Assembly (NCBI GenBank): GCA_029582155.1
Contig: CM055911.1
Coordinates: 29,621,741-29,685,740, forward strand
Length of the DNA: 64,000 nt
DNA from: Panopea generosa
Taxonomy: Eukaryota > Mollusca > Bivalvia > Adapedonta > Hiatellidae
Direction of reading: 5' to 3'
Shown: positions 22,629 through 35,000 of the stretch, piece after piece
Layout of the letters: every line of letters starts with the position of its first letter
Position numbering within the stretch: position 1 is the stretch's first letter
Notes under the pieces: model-generated
Told to the model about the DNA's origin: nothing
The model's input: the letters and a program-made list of their open reading frames with translations, nothing else
The model's database searches: none
Translations under genes and position numbers: made by a program

Positions 22629-25600
22629 GTCACATCTGCTGACATCTGGTGGACCAGTTCTAGATTTATTATAGAAATGCTAAAGCGATGTCGCTCACAT
22701 CTGCTGACAACTGGTGGTCCAGTTCTAGATTTATTATAGAAATGCTAAAGCGAGATCGCTCACATCTGCTGACATCTGGTGGACCAGTTCTAGATTTATT
22801 ATAGAAATGCTAAAGCGAGATCGCTCACACCTGCTGACATCTGGTGGACCAGTTCTAGATTTATTATAGAAATGCTAAAGCGAGATCGCTCACATCTGCT
22901 GACATCTGGTGGACCAGTTCTAGATTTATTATAGAAATGCTAAAGCGAGATCGCTCACATCTGCTGACATCTGGTGGACCAGTTCTAGATTTATTATAGA
23001 AATGCTAAAGCGAGATCGCTAACATCTGCTGACATTGGTGGACCAGTTCTAGATTTATTATAGAAATGCTAAAGCGAGGACGCTACCATCTGCTGACATC
23101 TGGTGGACCAGTTCTAGATTTATTATAGAAATGCTAAAGCGAGGACGCTACCATCTGCTGACATCTGGTGGATCAGTTCTAGATTTATTATAGAAACGCT
23201 AAAGCGAGGACGCTACCATCTGCTGACATCTGGTGGACCAGTTCTAGATTTATTATAGAAACGCTAAAGCAATGTCGCTCACATCTGCTGACAACTGGTG
23301 GACCAGTTCTAGATTTATTATAGAAACGCTAAAGCGAGATCGCCCACATCTGCTTACATCTGGTGGACCAGTTCTAGATTTATTATAGAAATGCTAAAGC
23401 GAGATAGCTCACGTCTGCTGACATCCGGTGGGTCAGTTCTAGATTTATTATAGAAATGCTAAAGCGAGGACGCTCACGTCTGCTGACACCCGGTGGATCA
23501 GTTCTAGATTTATCATAGAAATGCTAAAGCGAAGACGCTCACATCTGCTGACACCCGGTGGATCAGTTCTAGATTTATTATAGAAATGCTAAAGCGAGAA
23601 CGCTCACATCTGCTGACATCTGGTGGATCAGTTCTAGATTTGTTATAGAAATGCTAAAGCGAGGACGCTCCCATCTGCTGACATCTGGTGGATCAGTTCT
23701 AGATTTGTTATAGAAATGCTAAAGCGAGAACGCTCACATCTGCTGACATCTGGTGGATCAGTTCTAGATTTGTTATAGAAATGCTAAAGCGAGGACGCTC
23801 CCATCTGCTGACATCTGGTGGATCAGTTCTAAATGCTAAAGCGAGGACGCTCACGTCTGCTGACATCTGGTGGATCAGTTCTAGATTTATTATAGAAATG
23901 CTAAAGCGAGGACACTCACATCTGCTGACATCCGGTGGACCAGTTCTAGATTTATTATAGAAATGCTAAAGCGAGGACGCTCACATCTGCTGACATCCGG
24001 TGGATCAGGTCTATATTTATTATAGAAATGCTAAAGCGAGGACGCTCACATCTGCTGACATCCGGTGGATCAGGTCTATATTTATTATAGAAATGCTAAA
24101 GCGAGGACGCTCACATCAGCTGACATCCGGTGGATCAGTTCTAGATTTATTAAAGAAATGCTAAAGCGAGGACGCTCACATCTGCTGACATCCGGTGAAT
24201 CAGGTCTATGTTTATTATAGAAATGCTAAAGCGAGGACGCTCACATCTGCTGACATCCGGTGGATCAGTTCTATATTTATTATAGAAATGCTAAAGCGAG
24301 GACGCTCACATCTGCTGACATCCGGTGGATCAGTTCTAGATTTGTTATAGAAATGCTAAAGCGAGGACGCTCCCATCTGCTGACATCTGGTGGATCAGTT
24401 CTAGATTTGTTATAGAAATGCTAAAGCGAGGACGCTCATGTCTGCTTACATCTGGTGGATCAGTTCTAGATTTATTATAGAAATGCTAAAGCAAGGACGC
24501 TCACATCTGCTGACATCCGGTGGACCAGTTCTAGATTTATTATAGAAATGCTTAAGCGAGGACGCTCACATCTGCTGACATCCGGTGGATCAGGTCTATA
24601 TTTATTATAAAAATGCTAAAGCGAGGACGCTCACATCTGCTGACATCCGGTGGATCAGGTCTATTTTTATTATAGAAATGCTAAAGCGAGGACGCTCACA
24701 TCTGCTGACATCCGGTGGATCAGTTCTAGATTTATTAAAGAAATGCTAAAGCGAGGACGCTCACATCTGCTGACATCCGGTGAATCCGGTCTATATTTAT
24801 TATAGAAATGCTAAAGCGAGGACGCTCACATCTGCTGACATCCGGTGGATCAGGTCTATATTTATTATAGAAATGCTAAAGCGAGGACGCTCACATCTGC
24901 TGACATCCGGTGGATCAGGTCTATATTTATTATAGAAATGCTAAAGCGAGGACGCTCACATCTGCTGACATCCGGTGGATCAGGTCTATATTTATTATAG
25001 AAATGCTAAAGCGAGGACGCTCACATCTGCTGACATCCGGTGGACCAGTTCTAAATTTATTATAGAAATGCTAAAGCGAGGACGCTCACATCTGCTGACC
25101 AGATATCTGGTGGACCAGTTCTAGATTTATTATAGAAATGCTTAAGCGGCGACGCTCACATCTGCTCACATCTGGTGGATCAGGTCTATATTTATTATAG
25201 AAATGCTAAAGCTAGGTCGCTCACATCTGCTGACATCCGATGGACCAGTTCTAGATTTATTATAGAAATGTTTAAGCGACGACGCTCACATCTGCTGACA
25301 TCCGGTGGATCAAGTCTATATTTATTATAGAAATGCTAAAGCGAGGACGCTCACATCTGCTGACATCCGGTGGACCAGTTCTAAATTTATTATAGAAATG
25401 CTAAAGCGAGGACGCTCACATCTGCTGACCAGATATCTGGTGGACCAGTTCTAGATTTATTATAGAAATGCTAAAGCGAGGACGCTCACATCTGCTCACA
25501 TCTGGTGGATCAGGTCTAGATTTATTATAGAAATGCTAAAGCGAGGTCGCTTACATCTGCTGACATCTGGTGGACCACTTCTAGATTTGTTATAGAAATG

Positions 25601-26170
25601 ATAAAGCGAGGACGCTCACATCTGCTGGCATAATGTGGAACAGTTCTAGATTATTATAGAAATGCTATAGCGATGACGCTCACGTCTGCTGACATCTGGT
25701 GGACTAGTTCTAGATTTATTATAGAAATGCTAAAGCGATGACGCTCGCATCGAACCAGTTCTAGATTTATTATAGAAATGCTTAAACGAAGACGTTCACG
25801 TCCGCTGACATCTGGTGGACTAGTTCTATATTTATTATAGAAATGCTAAAGCGATGACGCTCACATCGGACCTGTTATAGATTTAAAACGAGGACGCTCA
25901 CGTCTGCTGACATCTGGTGGATCAGTTCTAGATTTATTATAGAAATGCTAAAGCGAGGACGCTCCCATCTGCTGACATCTGGTTGATCAGTTCTAGATTT
26001 ATTATAGAAATGCTAAAGCGAGGACGCTCAAGTCTGCTGACATCTGGTGGACCAGTTCTAGATTTATTATAGAAATGCCAGAGCGAGGACGCTCACGTCT
26101 GCTAACATCCGGTGGATCAGTTCTAGATTGATTATAGAAATGCTAAAGCGAGGACACCTATGTCTGTTGA
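22629..26170. repeat. 65-bp satellite array, about 55 copies
   Basis: Units read GCTAAAGCGAGGACGCTCAC, ATCTGCTGACATCCGGTGGA, TCAGTTCTAGATTTATTATA, GAAAT. The left part (22629-23340) is dominated by the GGACCAGTTCTAG and GCGAGATCGCTC variant. The middle (23950-25020) is dominated by GGATCAGGTCTATATTTATT. A block with the unusual insertion GACCAGATATCTGGTGGACC occurs at about 25098 and again 336 bp later at about 25434. The right end (25640-26170) is degenerate, with shortened units. No coding interpretation. Confidence 0.97.
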
Positions 26171-27460
26171 CAGCTGTTTGACCACGACACCGATCCTTGG
26201 CTGATGCTTTACTCCTGGACCAGGTGCTCCACAAAATTGCAATTAATTTAAATTAAATTATAAATGTCATAAGCATGCGGTAAAAATAATTTCAGCATCA
26301 TATATTAAAATAATATTAAATACTTGAGAACAATTTTAAAACAATCATATTTCTTTCCTATAATTTATAACTTATATATTTGTAGTTGTTTGCCCATTGA
26401 TCCCGTCTTGCGTGCTAAATATCGCCGTGTCGTTGTAAAATTTGACATTATCCATTCGAATGTTGTTTGTTGCCATGTCGTATTTTTCTAACATTCAGTT
26501 TCAAGTGACTCTCGACATATTTTACGTATCGATTGCAAATACAATAGAAAGACAATAAAAACCTGCTTGCAACTGTTTTGTATTTCACAACTGATAACCG
26601 GCGTATAAATCCTACTTGCCAAGATGGCAGGTAAGCGTCTGAAAGACACATTGTAAGATTGTTTGGAAATCAATATTACACAAAAGCTCATTATGTCAAG
26701 AGGATACCAGTCAAACTGAAGTGGTGCCAGTCTGTATGTTATAGATAAATCTTGTAGAATGTATACAGCCAACGATGTGTTTACGCTCTTCCAGCGTCCG
26801 CGGCATTTTTGTATCTGGTAAATAAGCCTCGATATCTACAAGATTCATAAATACTGCCACGGGGAAGAGATAAAGCTTCAGTAAATTACCGTTTTGTCTA
26901 TTATCTGTTCTCAGTCGATTAGATCTACAACAAAGCAATACGTTCCACGTTCTGTGTTGCTTCTCATTTGTCAGTTATTTCGGCATGTATTCAAAGTCAA
27001 ATTCTTAAAGTTTCTTTGTATGTCTGTTTTTATTTTTTTTTCTTCGTGTCCGATGTCGTATCGTATCGACGAAGCATTAAAAAAACGTTTTACCTATAAA
27101 TGGTCCGTCTGTGTCGTTTAAATGCTTTAAAACATGGTACAATGTCTTACATCTTACAATGCAGACCCAATCATCTTGATCCTCTTCGGTGCTTGTTTTA
27201 AAGAACCAAACGTCCAAGATGACAAAGATAATTTACCTCGGTCTTGCATATCCGTCACATTGACACATAACCTCAGTCCTATGGTTAATTTGTTTATCAG
27301 CATAATAAAATATGTTACTGAAGTTCAGAAAATATAATCAAAAAAGATAAAATAACGTTTCTCGTATTGATCATTCAAACATTTTCTTTTTTCATTCCTT
27401 TTATATACGCCATATAGTGTTGGTCCATATGTTCAGTAATTACTGTAAGCAGGTGAAACC
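26171..27460. other. Low-copy AT-rich stretch, no gene recognised
   Basis: Overlapping short frames on both strands (longest 94 codons, minus, 26488-26772) lack any domain or motif I recognise. No tRNA-like promoter boxes or TIRs were noted. Confidence 0.5.
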
Positions 27461-27645
27461 CACTAAAAGTACATAGTAAACATCAAGTTTAACATTAAAG
27501 TACATAGTAAACATCAAGTTTAACATTAAAGTACATAGTTTAACATTAAAGTACATAGTAAACATTAAGTTTAACATTAAGGTACATAGTAAACATCAAG
27601 TTTAACATTAAAGTACGTAGTAAACATCAAGTTTAACGTTATACA
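27461..27645. repeat. 30-bp minisatellite, about 6 copies
   Basis: Units of AAGTACATAGTAAACATCAA then GTTTAACATT occur with one shortened copy near 27530. Confidence 0.9.
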
Positions 27646-27849
27646 TTTATAAGAGAAGCTATTAGACAAACATAAATATAATACATTTATCATTGAACGA
27701 TTGGCAAGACATGCTCGACTTTATTTTAGAATAGTTAAACGGTTTTTACCCCATTGCAAATATGAAGCTTTGCATTGTTTGATTGGAATTTTAGGACGTT
27801 TTTGTTCATACAATAAAATGGATTCTTACTTAAAAACATTTGACAGAGG

Positions 27850-27965
27850 GACTCAAAACCAAAGAGGCACAACAGACGATGTGGTCTATCGAAAGAGCAT
27901 CGGATCCAATATGGGAGGGTTGCGGGTTCGATCCCCGCTAGTGCTATATTTGATATTTTGGAACA
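27850..27965 (+). mobile_element. tRNA-like SINE head
   Basis: A-box-like GATGTGGTCTATCGAAAGAG CATCGG and B-box GGGTTCGATCC lie about 50 bases apart. No paired acceptor stem was found. A typical body does not follow, so this is a fragment or a different family. Confidence 0.45.
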
Positions 27966-28204
27966 AGACACACTATAAACGTGTATAATGAAAGAGGCTA
28001 AAGGTTCAGAACCACATTACCAAACTATTGTAAGCGATATATACAGTAATAGAATAATCTCGTCCCATTACTGCAGTAAGGGACCAAGTGTATATGAATT
28101 AAGAAGGCAGTTGGTATGTTTTTGCACCAATGGGGCGAATATGTTTGTAAAGGTATTTCATTAACAGAATCATTAAAGAAAAACCTTTATATACATATTA
28201 TATA

Positions 28205-28870
28205 ACTAGAAATATCGATAACAATAGTTTAATAAAACTATAAATATCGCTTATAATATCTTAATAAAATGTAAATATCGCTTACAATAGTTTAATAAAA
28301 CCATAAATATCGCTTACAATAGCTTAATAAAATGTAAATATCGCTTACAATAGTTTAATAAAACTATAAATATCGCTTACAATAGCTTAATAAAATGTAA
28401 ATATCGCTTACAATAGTTTAATAAAACTATAAATATCGCTTACAATAGCTAAATAAAATGTAAATATCACTTACAATAGTTTAATAAAACTATAAATATC
28501 GCTTACAATAGTTTAATAAAACTATAGATATCGCTTACAATAGCTTTATAAAACTATAGATATCCCTTACAAAAGCTTAATATAACTATAGATATCGCTT
28601 ACAATAGCTTAATAAAACTATAGATATCGCTTACAATAGCTTAATAAAACTATAAATATCGCTTACAATAGTTTAATAAAACTATAAATATCGCTTACAA
28701 TAGCTAAATAAAATGTAAATATCGCTTACAATAGCTTAATAAAACAATAAATATCGCTTACAATAGCTTAATAAAATGTAAATATCGCTTAAAATAGCTT
28801 AATAAACTGTCAATATCGCTTACAGTAGTTTAATAAACTGTAAACATCGCTTACAACAGCTTGATAATGT
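28205..28870. repeat. 31/32-bp AT-rich minisatellite, about 21 copies
   Basis: Units read AATAAAACTATAAATATCGC then TTACAATAGCTT (32 bp), or the 31-bp form with AATAAAATGTAAATATCGC. In the left half the two forms alternate, giving a 63-bp dimer. In the right half the TATAGATATC form predominates. Confidence 0.93.
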
Positions 28871-29215
28871 GGATCTAAAGTTATATGTGTAAATTTGGTA
28901 GACTACCGACCAATTGCCAGTTTCTATTATAATCACTATTTAATTTATATAATTTACTCGCCTTCATATGTTTAAAAACGGTCGTTTTAATTCGGCTTCT
29001 GATGAATATAGTCGTGGTATTGTTGGAACAACGCGGAAATGGTTTTTATTTATAGTTATAAACTGTTTTTCTATATAATTGATTTGTTTTTAAAAACATA
29101 TTGATTTGGGAAAAAATCCGGTTATCCGAATCCCCAACTACCAACTGCCAACTACCTACCAACTTTAAACTCACAAATTCACACTTTTGTTCGACTTCGA
29201 AATTTACCATTTCAG
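28871..29215. other. Intergenic, nothing recognised
   Basis: AT-rich sequence. A short CCAACTACCAACTGCCAAC low-complexity run lies near 29132. Confidence 0.45.
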
Positions 29216-29325
29216 TTTACTAACCACATGCTTGGTACTGGTTGCACCCAGGAAGAATTTACAGTGTGATGTGTGATGTGTGTAAGTTGTAAGAACTTGT
29301 TTCACAACGAATGCATAATTTTAAG
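29216..29325 (+). mobile_element. SINE body fragment (second family)
   Basis: GCTTGGTACTGGTTGCACCC AGGAAGAATTTACAGTGTGATG and GTAAGAACTTGTTTCACAAC match the body at 14705-14905. The GTGTGATGT motif is locally triplicated. No tRNA head is present. Confidence 0.65.
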
Positions 29326-30435
29326 AAAAATCACAATACATGTATATGCAAATGTTCAATATTAAACTTTGGAGAAAATAACTGTAGATTAGACCAAGGA
29401 CTTTTCTGGTCTCCATACAAGCCCTTGGTCAGAAGGTGACCGTAATACGTATAGGCGACACGTTCCGGCAATAATCGCCGGCGCGACCACACATCTCAGA
29501 GTCATATACAATTAATAATATAGGGCCGCACCGTCAAGTGGTGAGAGTTTCTGTGGCAAACTTGTCTGTTGGCAGTTTTACAACGCACTTTACATTTCTG
29601 TTATAAACTGTATAGCGGGTTATTTTATTGTTTAAATGAGCTAACCTTCTAGATAGTACAGAATGGCAGTGTATGCATCACTTACGAATTGTGTGAACGT
29701 ATAAGGTATTGCAACCAATAAGATAAGAATTTAAGAAGTTAGATACTTTTATTTTACTGAAAATGCATGAAGAAATCACACCTGTGAAGAAGATGAATGA
29801 AATATTCCCATGAATTGAAACCGGAGTTTAGGTAAAAGTTTTAGAACATATGACAGTCAAGAATGCGTTGTGATAGTTTTGCAAGTTTAGTGAATTATAA
29901 AATCAGAAATCCCAATGCTTGCAATATATTTTTTATTTCTATATACCAAATGTCTTATTTTTTACTTTTAAACTGAACAACTTGGAAATCGTAATTTCCC
30001 ATTGGAAACTAATGCCAGTTGGAATATATAAAAAATCCAATTGGAAAGGGTGTGTTTTAATACGTTTATTCCATTTACTCGGTATATAAAAAGCATTTTG
30101 AAGTAAAATTTTGAATTAAACTATATAATAGCTAAACTTGTCCAAATATACCAAGTAACATTAAAGTTCTTAATGAAAAAAAAATGTGTTTACAAAAGAA
30201 GTGTGTGTTTTTTTTGTCTCAGATATTTTCTGTGCTGTATTTTTAATGAAAATATATACAACATGATAGGAAAAGTTATTTCACTATATGACATTTCCAC
30301 ACGGAAGTATGATTCGTATTCAAAACAAAGTACCTCTTACTTCTGTGAACAATCACCCAACAACCGAACAACTGGCCCACCACCAACAAACCGATTCCGA
30401 ATCCCTGATAACTAATCATCAATCCTTTATATACA
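29326..30435. other. Low-copy stretch, no gene recognised
   Basis: AT-rich. It contains an imperfect stem (ACCAAGGACTTTTCTGGTC... GCCCTTGGT, about 29392-29432) and a GCCGGCGCG island near 29480. An 80-codon frame at 30173-30415 has no recognisable feature. Confidence 0.45.
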
Positions 30436-30590
30436 CTGAGATGGGAGCATTTCACGCATTAGAAGTACGGTGGTTCTATTCAGATTCATTCTGAGGTCTT
30501 CCTCCAACAATGAAATTTGATATGCTATTATATAACCTGAAATGTGTTGAAAATGGCGTAAAACTCCGTTTAAAAAACAAAAATACATGT
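30436..30590 (+). mobile_element. MetaSINE-like body and tail
   Basis: GGTGGTTCTATTCAGATTCA, CCTCCAACAATGAAATTTGA and TGAAATGTGTTGAAAATGGC GTAAAACTCC match the SINE at 3256-3520 block for block. No tRNA head was seen, so the copy is probably 5' truncated. Confidence 0.72.
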
Positions 30591-31255
30591 ATAGTAAGAT
30601 AGCAAAAGGACGTGCAAGAAAAAATAAAAACATCAGCATCAATCCTTTCAAAAAAGGATTTTCGCGAATATTTGGGAATACGTTATTTATTTTCTCGTTT
30701 AAATACTATTGTCAGATGCTCCAGTATGATGGTGTGTGTGTTTTCCTCAAGCATTCCAGTGACAATGATTTAATTACGTAGTGTTTATGTTTCGGCGTAC
30801 TTTTAAACGCAGGAAAAAATCGGTACAGTATCTAAACAGTATACTATAAATCTTACCCCAACATGGTATATACTTAAACTTATAATGAATTATCCAAAAT
30901 GTCTTCAAAGCAAGCATGTACTTTGATCTATTTTGCACCCGAATGCCGTTGATAGTAATTTACAGCATCATAAATCATTGTCGTCTGATGACACTTCCAC
31001 GTGCTCTCGATCTCTAAATAAGGAAGGTAAAGTATCGATAAAATAACCAAATATAGCCTTGTCACTCCGAAAAAGTATTGTTTCCTCCGTTGAAAAAGGC
31101 TCAGTGATTATGAGTGGCTATTATACAAAGAATAGTTAATATTACACTACTGGTGCGCTTCATAAACATATCTTTATCGGAATGGTGGTATGGTGGATAG
31201 GGCGTTGATTGCACATTTGAAATGTTAATGGCCGGCACGTGCCCTTCTGCTACCT
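30591..31255. other. Intergenic, nothing recognised
   Basis: AT-rich sequence. A weak tRNA-like stretch near 31190-31250 (GGTGGTATGGTGGATAGGGC) lacks a clear B-box. Confidence 0.4.
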
Positions 31256-31502
31256 AAGGTCATTATAAATTAATTGCTAGATTATCATCCGAATTTTTCT
31301 TACAAACGGGGAGGGCGGGAGAATTTTATTTTTTATTTGTTATTATTATTTTAAAAAAAAAATTGATGTTTTTTGATAAAAACAAAATTTTATTTACTTT
31401 TTTTTTAATGAAAATAAAAAGGGTCGTGGCGGAATGCAAATTAGGGGGGGGGGGGGGGGGCGGGCGGGTATGATAATCTAGCAATTAATTTATTATAGCC
31501 TT
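31256..31502. mobile_element. TIR element with G-tract, about 247 bp (MITE-like), copy 1
   Basis: Left end AAGGTCATTATAAATTAATT GCTAGATTATCATCC and right end GGTATGATAATCTAGCAATT AATTTATTATAGCCTT are near-perfect 35-bp inverted repeats. The interior is AT-rich with GAAAATAAAAAGGGTCG, then AAATTAG and a G20 tract. No coding capacity. A diverged second copy follows at 31841. Confidence 0.75.
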
Positions 31503-31840
31503 ATATGGATATAATTGTCAAGCTCTGGTGATGTCTCTTTTCTTGTAGAGGTGGTAGGTCAAGACGCTTAAGCATGGCTGAAACACACCCCTCCTATCTC
31601 GGTCTGTATCCATTTGTGGTGAGCAGCCGATCTCTGTACGCGCTCGAGCTTGCCCATGTCGCCTTGGATGTATGGGTCACATATACAAGCCCCTGGTGGA
31701 TCGTATGAACGCCATTGATGCATTATTCTTGCAAGCTACTTTCTAAGCGTTGAGTTGGCCTTCTGTGTTATATTGTGATATTGGTTTTACATGTTGTCAG
31801 AAAATGTGATAACAAGGTATGGCTTGTCATATACCTGCTT

Positions 31841-32012
31841 TAGGCCATTATAATTGCTTGATTACATCAAATGTTTTCTAAACAACGGGAATTTTATTTT
31901 CTATTCTTATCTTATTATTATTTTTTTTTTTAATGAAAATAAAAAGGGTCGGGCTGCATGAAAATTAGGGGACGGGTGGGGATGATAATCTAGTCATTAA
32001 TTCATTATTGCT
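31841..32012. mobile_element. Same TIR element family, copy 2, abutting the 54-bp array
   Basis: Left end TAGGCCATTATAATTGCTTG ATTACATC and right end GATGATAATCTAGTCATTAA TTCATTATTGC flank an interior with GGGAATTTTATTTTCTAT and AATGAAAATAAAAAGGGTCG, matching copy 1. The G tract is reduced to GGGGACGGGTGGGG. The 54-bp array begins within about 15 bp of the right end. Confidence 0.7.
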
Positions 32013-35000
32013 GTAGTACACTATTTGGTATATCATCTGGTCCAGCTGCTTAAGGAGCAGATTAACGGAGTTCTCTATTTGTTATATCATCTGGTCCAGC
32101 TGCTTAAGGAGCAGATTAACGGAGTCCTCTATTTGGTATATCATCTGGTCCAGCTGCTTAAGGAGCAGATTAACGGAGAACTCTATTTGTTATATCATCT
32201 GGTCCAGCTGCATGAGGAGCAGATTAACGGAGTATTCTATTTGGTATATCATCTGAGCCAGCTGCATGAGGAGCACATTCACGGAGTTCTCTATTTGTTA
32301 TATCATCTGGTCCAGCTGCATGAGGAGCAGATTAATGGAGTACTCTATTTGGTATATCATCTGGTCAAGCTGCATGAGGAGCAGATTAACGGAGTATTCT
32401 ATTTGGTATATCATCTGAGCCAGCTGCATGAGGAGCACATTCACGGAGTTCTCTATTTGTTATATCATCTGATCCAGCTGCTTAAGGAGCAGATTAACGG
32501 AGTCCTCTATTTGGTATATCATCTGGTCCAGCTTCTTAAGGAGCAGATTAACGGAGAACTCTATTTGTTATATCATCTGGTCCAGCTGCATGAGGAGCAG
32601 ATTAACGGAGTATTCTATTTGGTATATCATCTGGTCCAGCTGCATGAGGAGCAGATTAATGGAGTACTCTATTTGGTATATCATCTGATCCAGCTTCTTA
32701 AGGAGCAGGTCAAAGGAGTACTCTATTTGGTATATCGTCTGATCCAGCTGCCTGAGGAACACACCAACGGAGTTCTCTATTTTGTATATCATCTGGTCCA
32801 GCTGCGTGAGGAGCAGATTAACGGAGTACTCTTTTCGGAATATAATCTGGTCCAGCTGCGTGAGGAACACACCAACGAAATACTCTATTTTGGTATATCA
32901 TCTGGTCCAGCTGCGTGAGGAACAGATTTACGGAGTACTCAAATTGGTATATCATCTGATCCAGCTGCTTAAGGAGCATATTAACGGAGTACTCTTTTTG
33001 GTATATCATCTGGTCCAACTGCGTGAAGAGCACACCAACGAAATACTCTATTTTGGTATATCATCTGGTCCAGCTGCTTAAGGAGCATAAACGGAGTACT
33101 TTTTTGGTATATTATCAGGTCCAGCTGCCAGAGGACATATTAAAGGAGTACTCTATTTGGTATATCATCTAGTCCAGCCGCTTAAGGAGAAAATTAACAA
33201 TGTACTCAATTTAGTAAAGCATCTGGTCCAGCTGCGTGAGCAGTTTAACGGAGTATTCTATTTGGTATATAATCTGGTCCAGCTGCTTAAGGAGCAGATT
33301 AAAGGAATACTCTATTGGTATATCATCTGGTCCAGCTGCTTAAGGAGCAGATTAACGGAGTACTCTTTTTGGTATATCATCTGGTCCAACTGCGTGAAGA
33401 GCACACCAACGAAATACTCTATTTTGGTATATCATCTGGTCCAGCTGCTTAAGGAGCATAAACGGAGTACTTTTTTGGTATATTATCAGGTCCAGCTGCC
33501 AGAGGACATATTAAAGGAGTACTCTATTTGGTATATCATCTGGTCCAGCTGCGTAAGGAGCAGATTAAAGGAGTACTCTATTTGGTATATCATCTGGTCC
33601 AGCTGCTTAAGGATCAAATTAACGGAGTACTCTATTAAGTATAGCATATGGTCCAGCTGCGTGAGGAGCAGTTTTACGGAGTACTCTATTTGGTATACAA
33701 TCTGGTCTAGCTGCTTAAGGAGCAGATTAAAGGAATACTTTATTTGGTATATCATCTGGTCCAGCTGCTTAAGGAGCATATTAAAGGAGTACTCTATTTG
33801 GTATATCATCTGGTCCAGCTTCTTAAGGAACAGATTTAAGGAGTACTCAATTTGGTATATCATCTGGTCCAACTGCTTAAGGAGCAGATTAATGGAGTAC
33901 TCTATTTGGTATATCATCTGGTCCAGCTTCTTAAGGAGCAGATTTAAGGAGTACTCTATTTGGTATATCATCTGGTCCAGCTGTTTAAGGAGCAGATTAA
34001 AGGAGTACTCTATTTGGTATATCATCTGGTCCAGCTGCTTAAGGAGCAGATTAACGGAGTTCTCGATTTGGTATATCATCTGGTCCAGCTGCGTGAGGAG
34101 CAGATTAACGGAGTTCTCTATTTGGTATATCATCTGGTCAAGCTGCGTGAGGAAGACATCAACGAAATACTTTATTTTGGTATATCATCTGGTCCAGCTG
34201 CTTAAGGAGCATAAACGGAGTACTTTTTTGGCATATTATCAGGTCAAGCTGCTAGAGGAGCAGATTAACGGAGTTCTCTATTTGGTATATAATCTGGTCT
34301 AGCTGCGTGAGGAGCAGATTAACGGAGTACTCTTTTTAGTATACCATCTGGTCCAGCTGCGTGAGGAGCAGATTAACGGAGTACTCTTTTTGGTATATAA
34401 TCTGGTCCATCTGCATGAGGAGTACACCAACGAAATACTCTATTTTGGTATATCAGCTAGTCCAGCTGCTTAACGAGCATAAACAGAGTACTTTTTTGGT
34501 ATATTATCAGGTCCAGCTGCCAGAGGAGCAGATTAACGGAGTTCTCTATTTGGTATATCATCTGGTCAAGCTGCTAAAGGAGCACACCAACGAAATACTC
34601 TATTTTGGTATATCAGCTAGTCCAGCTGCTTAACGAGCATAAACAGAGTACTTTTTTGGTATATTATCAGGTCCAGCTGCCAGAGGAGCAGATTAACGGA
34701 GTTCTCTATTTTGGTATATCATCTGGTCCTGCTGCTAAAGGAGCATATTAACAAAGTATTCTTTTTGGTATATCATCTGGTCCAGCTGCTTAAGGAGCAA
34801 ACCAACGGTGTTCTCTATTTTGTATAGCACCTGGTCCAGCTGTTTAAGGAGCAGATTAAAGGAGTACTCTATTTTGTATATCATCTGGTCCAGCTGTTTA
34901 AGGAGCAAATTAAAGGAGTACTCTATTTGGTATATCATCTAGTCCAGCTGCTTAAGGAGAAAATTAACGGAGTAGTCAATTTAGTATAGCATCTGGTACA

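Noticed and set aside
22629..26170. CRISPR-like array (regular 65-bp spacing)
   Set aside because: There are no unique spacers between short repeats; the whole 65 bp is repeated. The context is eukaryotic and there are no cas genes.
26488..26772. 94-codon minus-strand frame as a gene
   Set aside because: Several overlapping frames of similar length exist on both strands and none has a recognisable feature.
33157..34302. 381-codon frame and its antisense partner in the 54-bp array
   Set aside because: Both follow from a stop-free period divisible by three. Frames change through indels, and three frames are open together.
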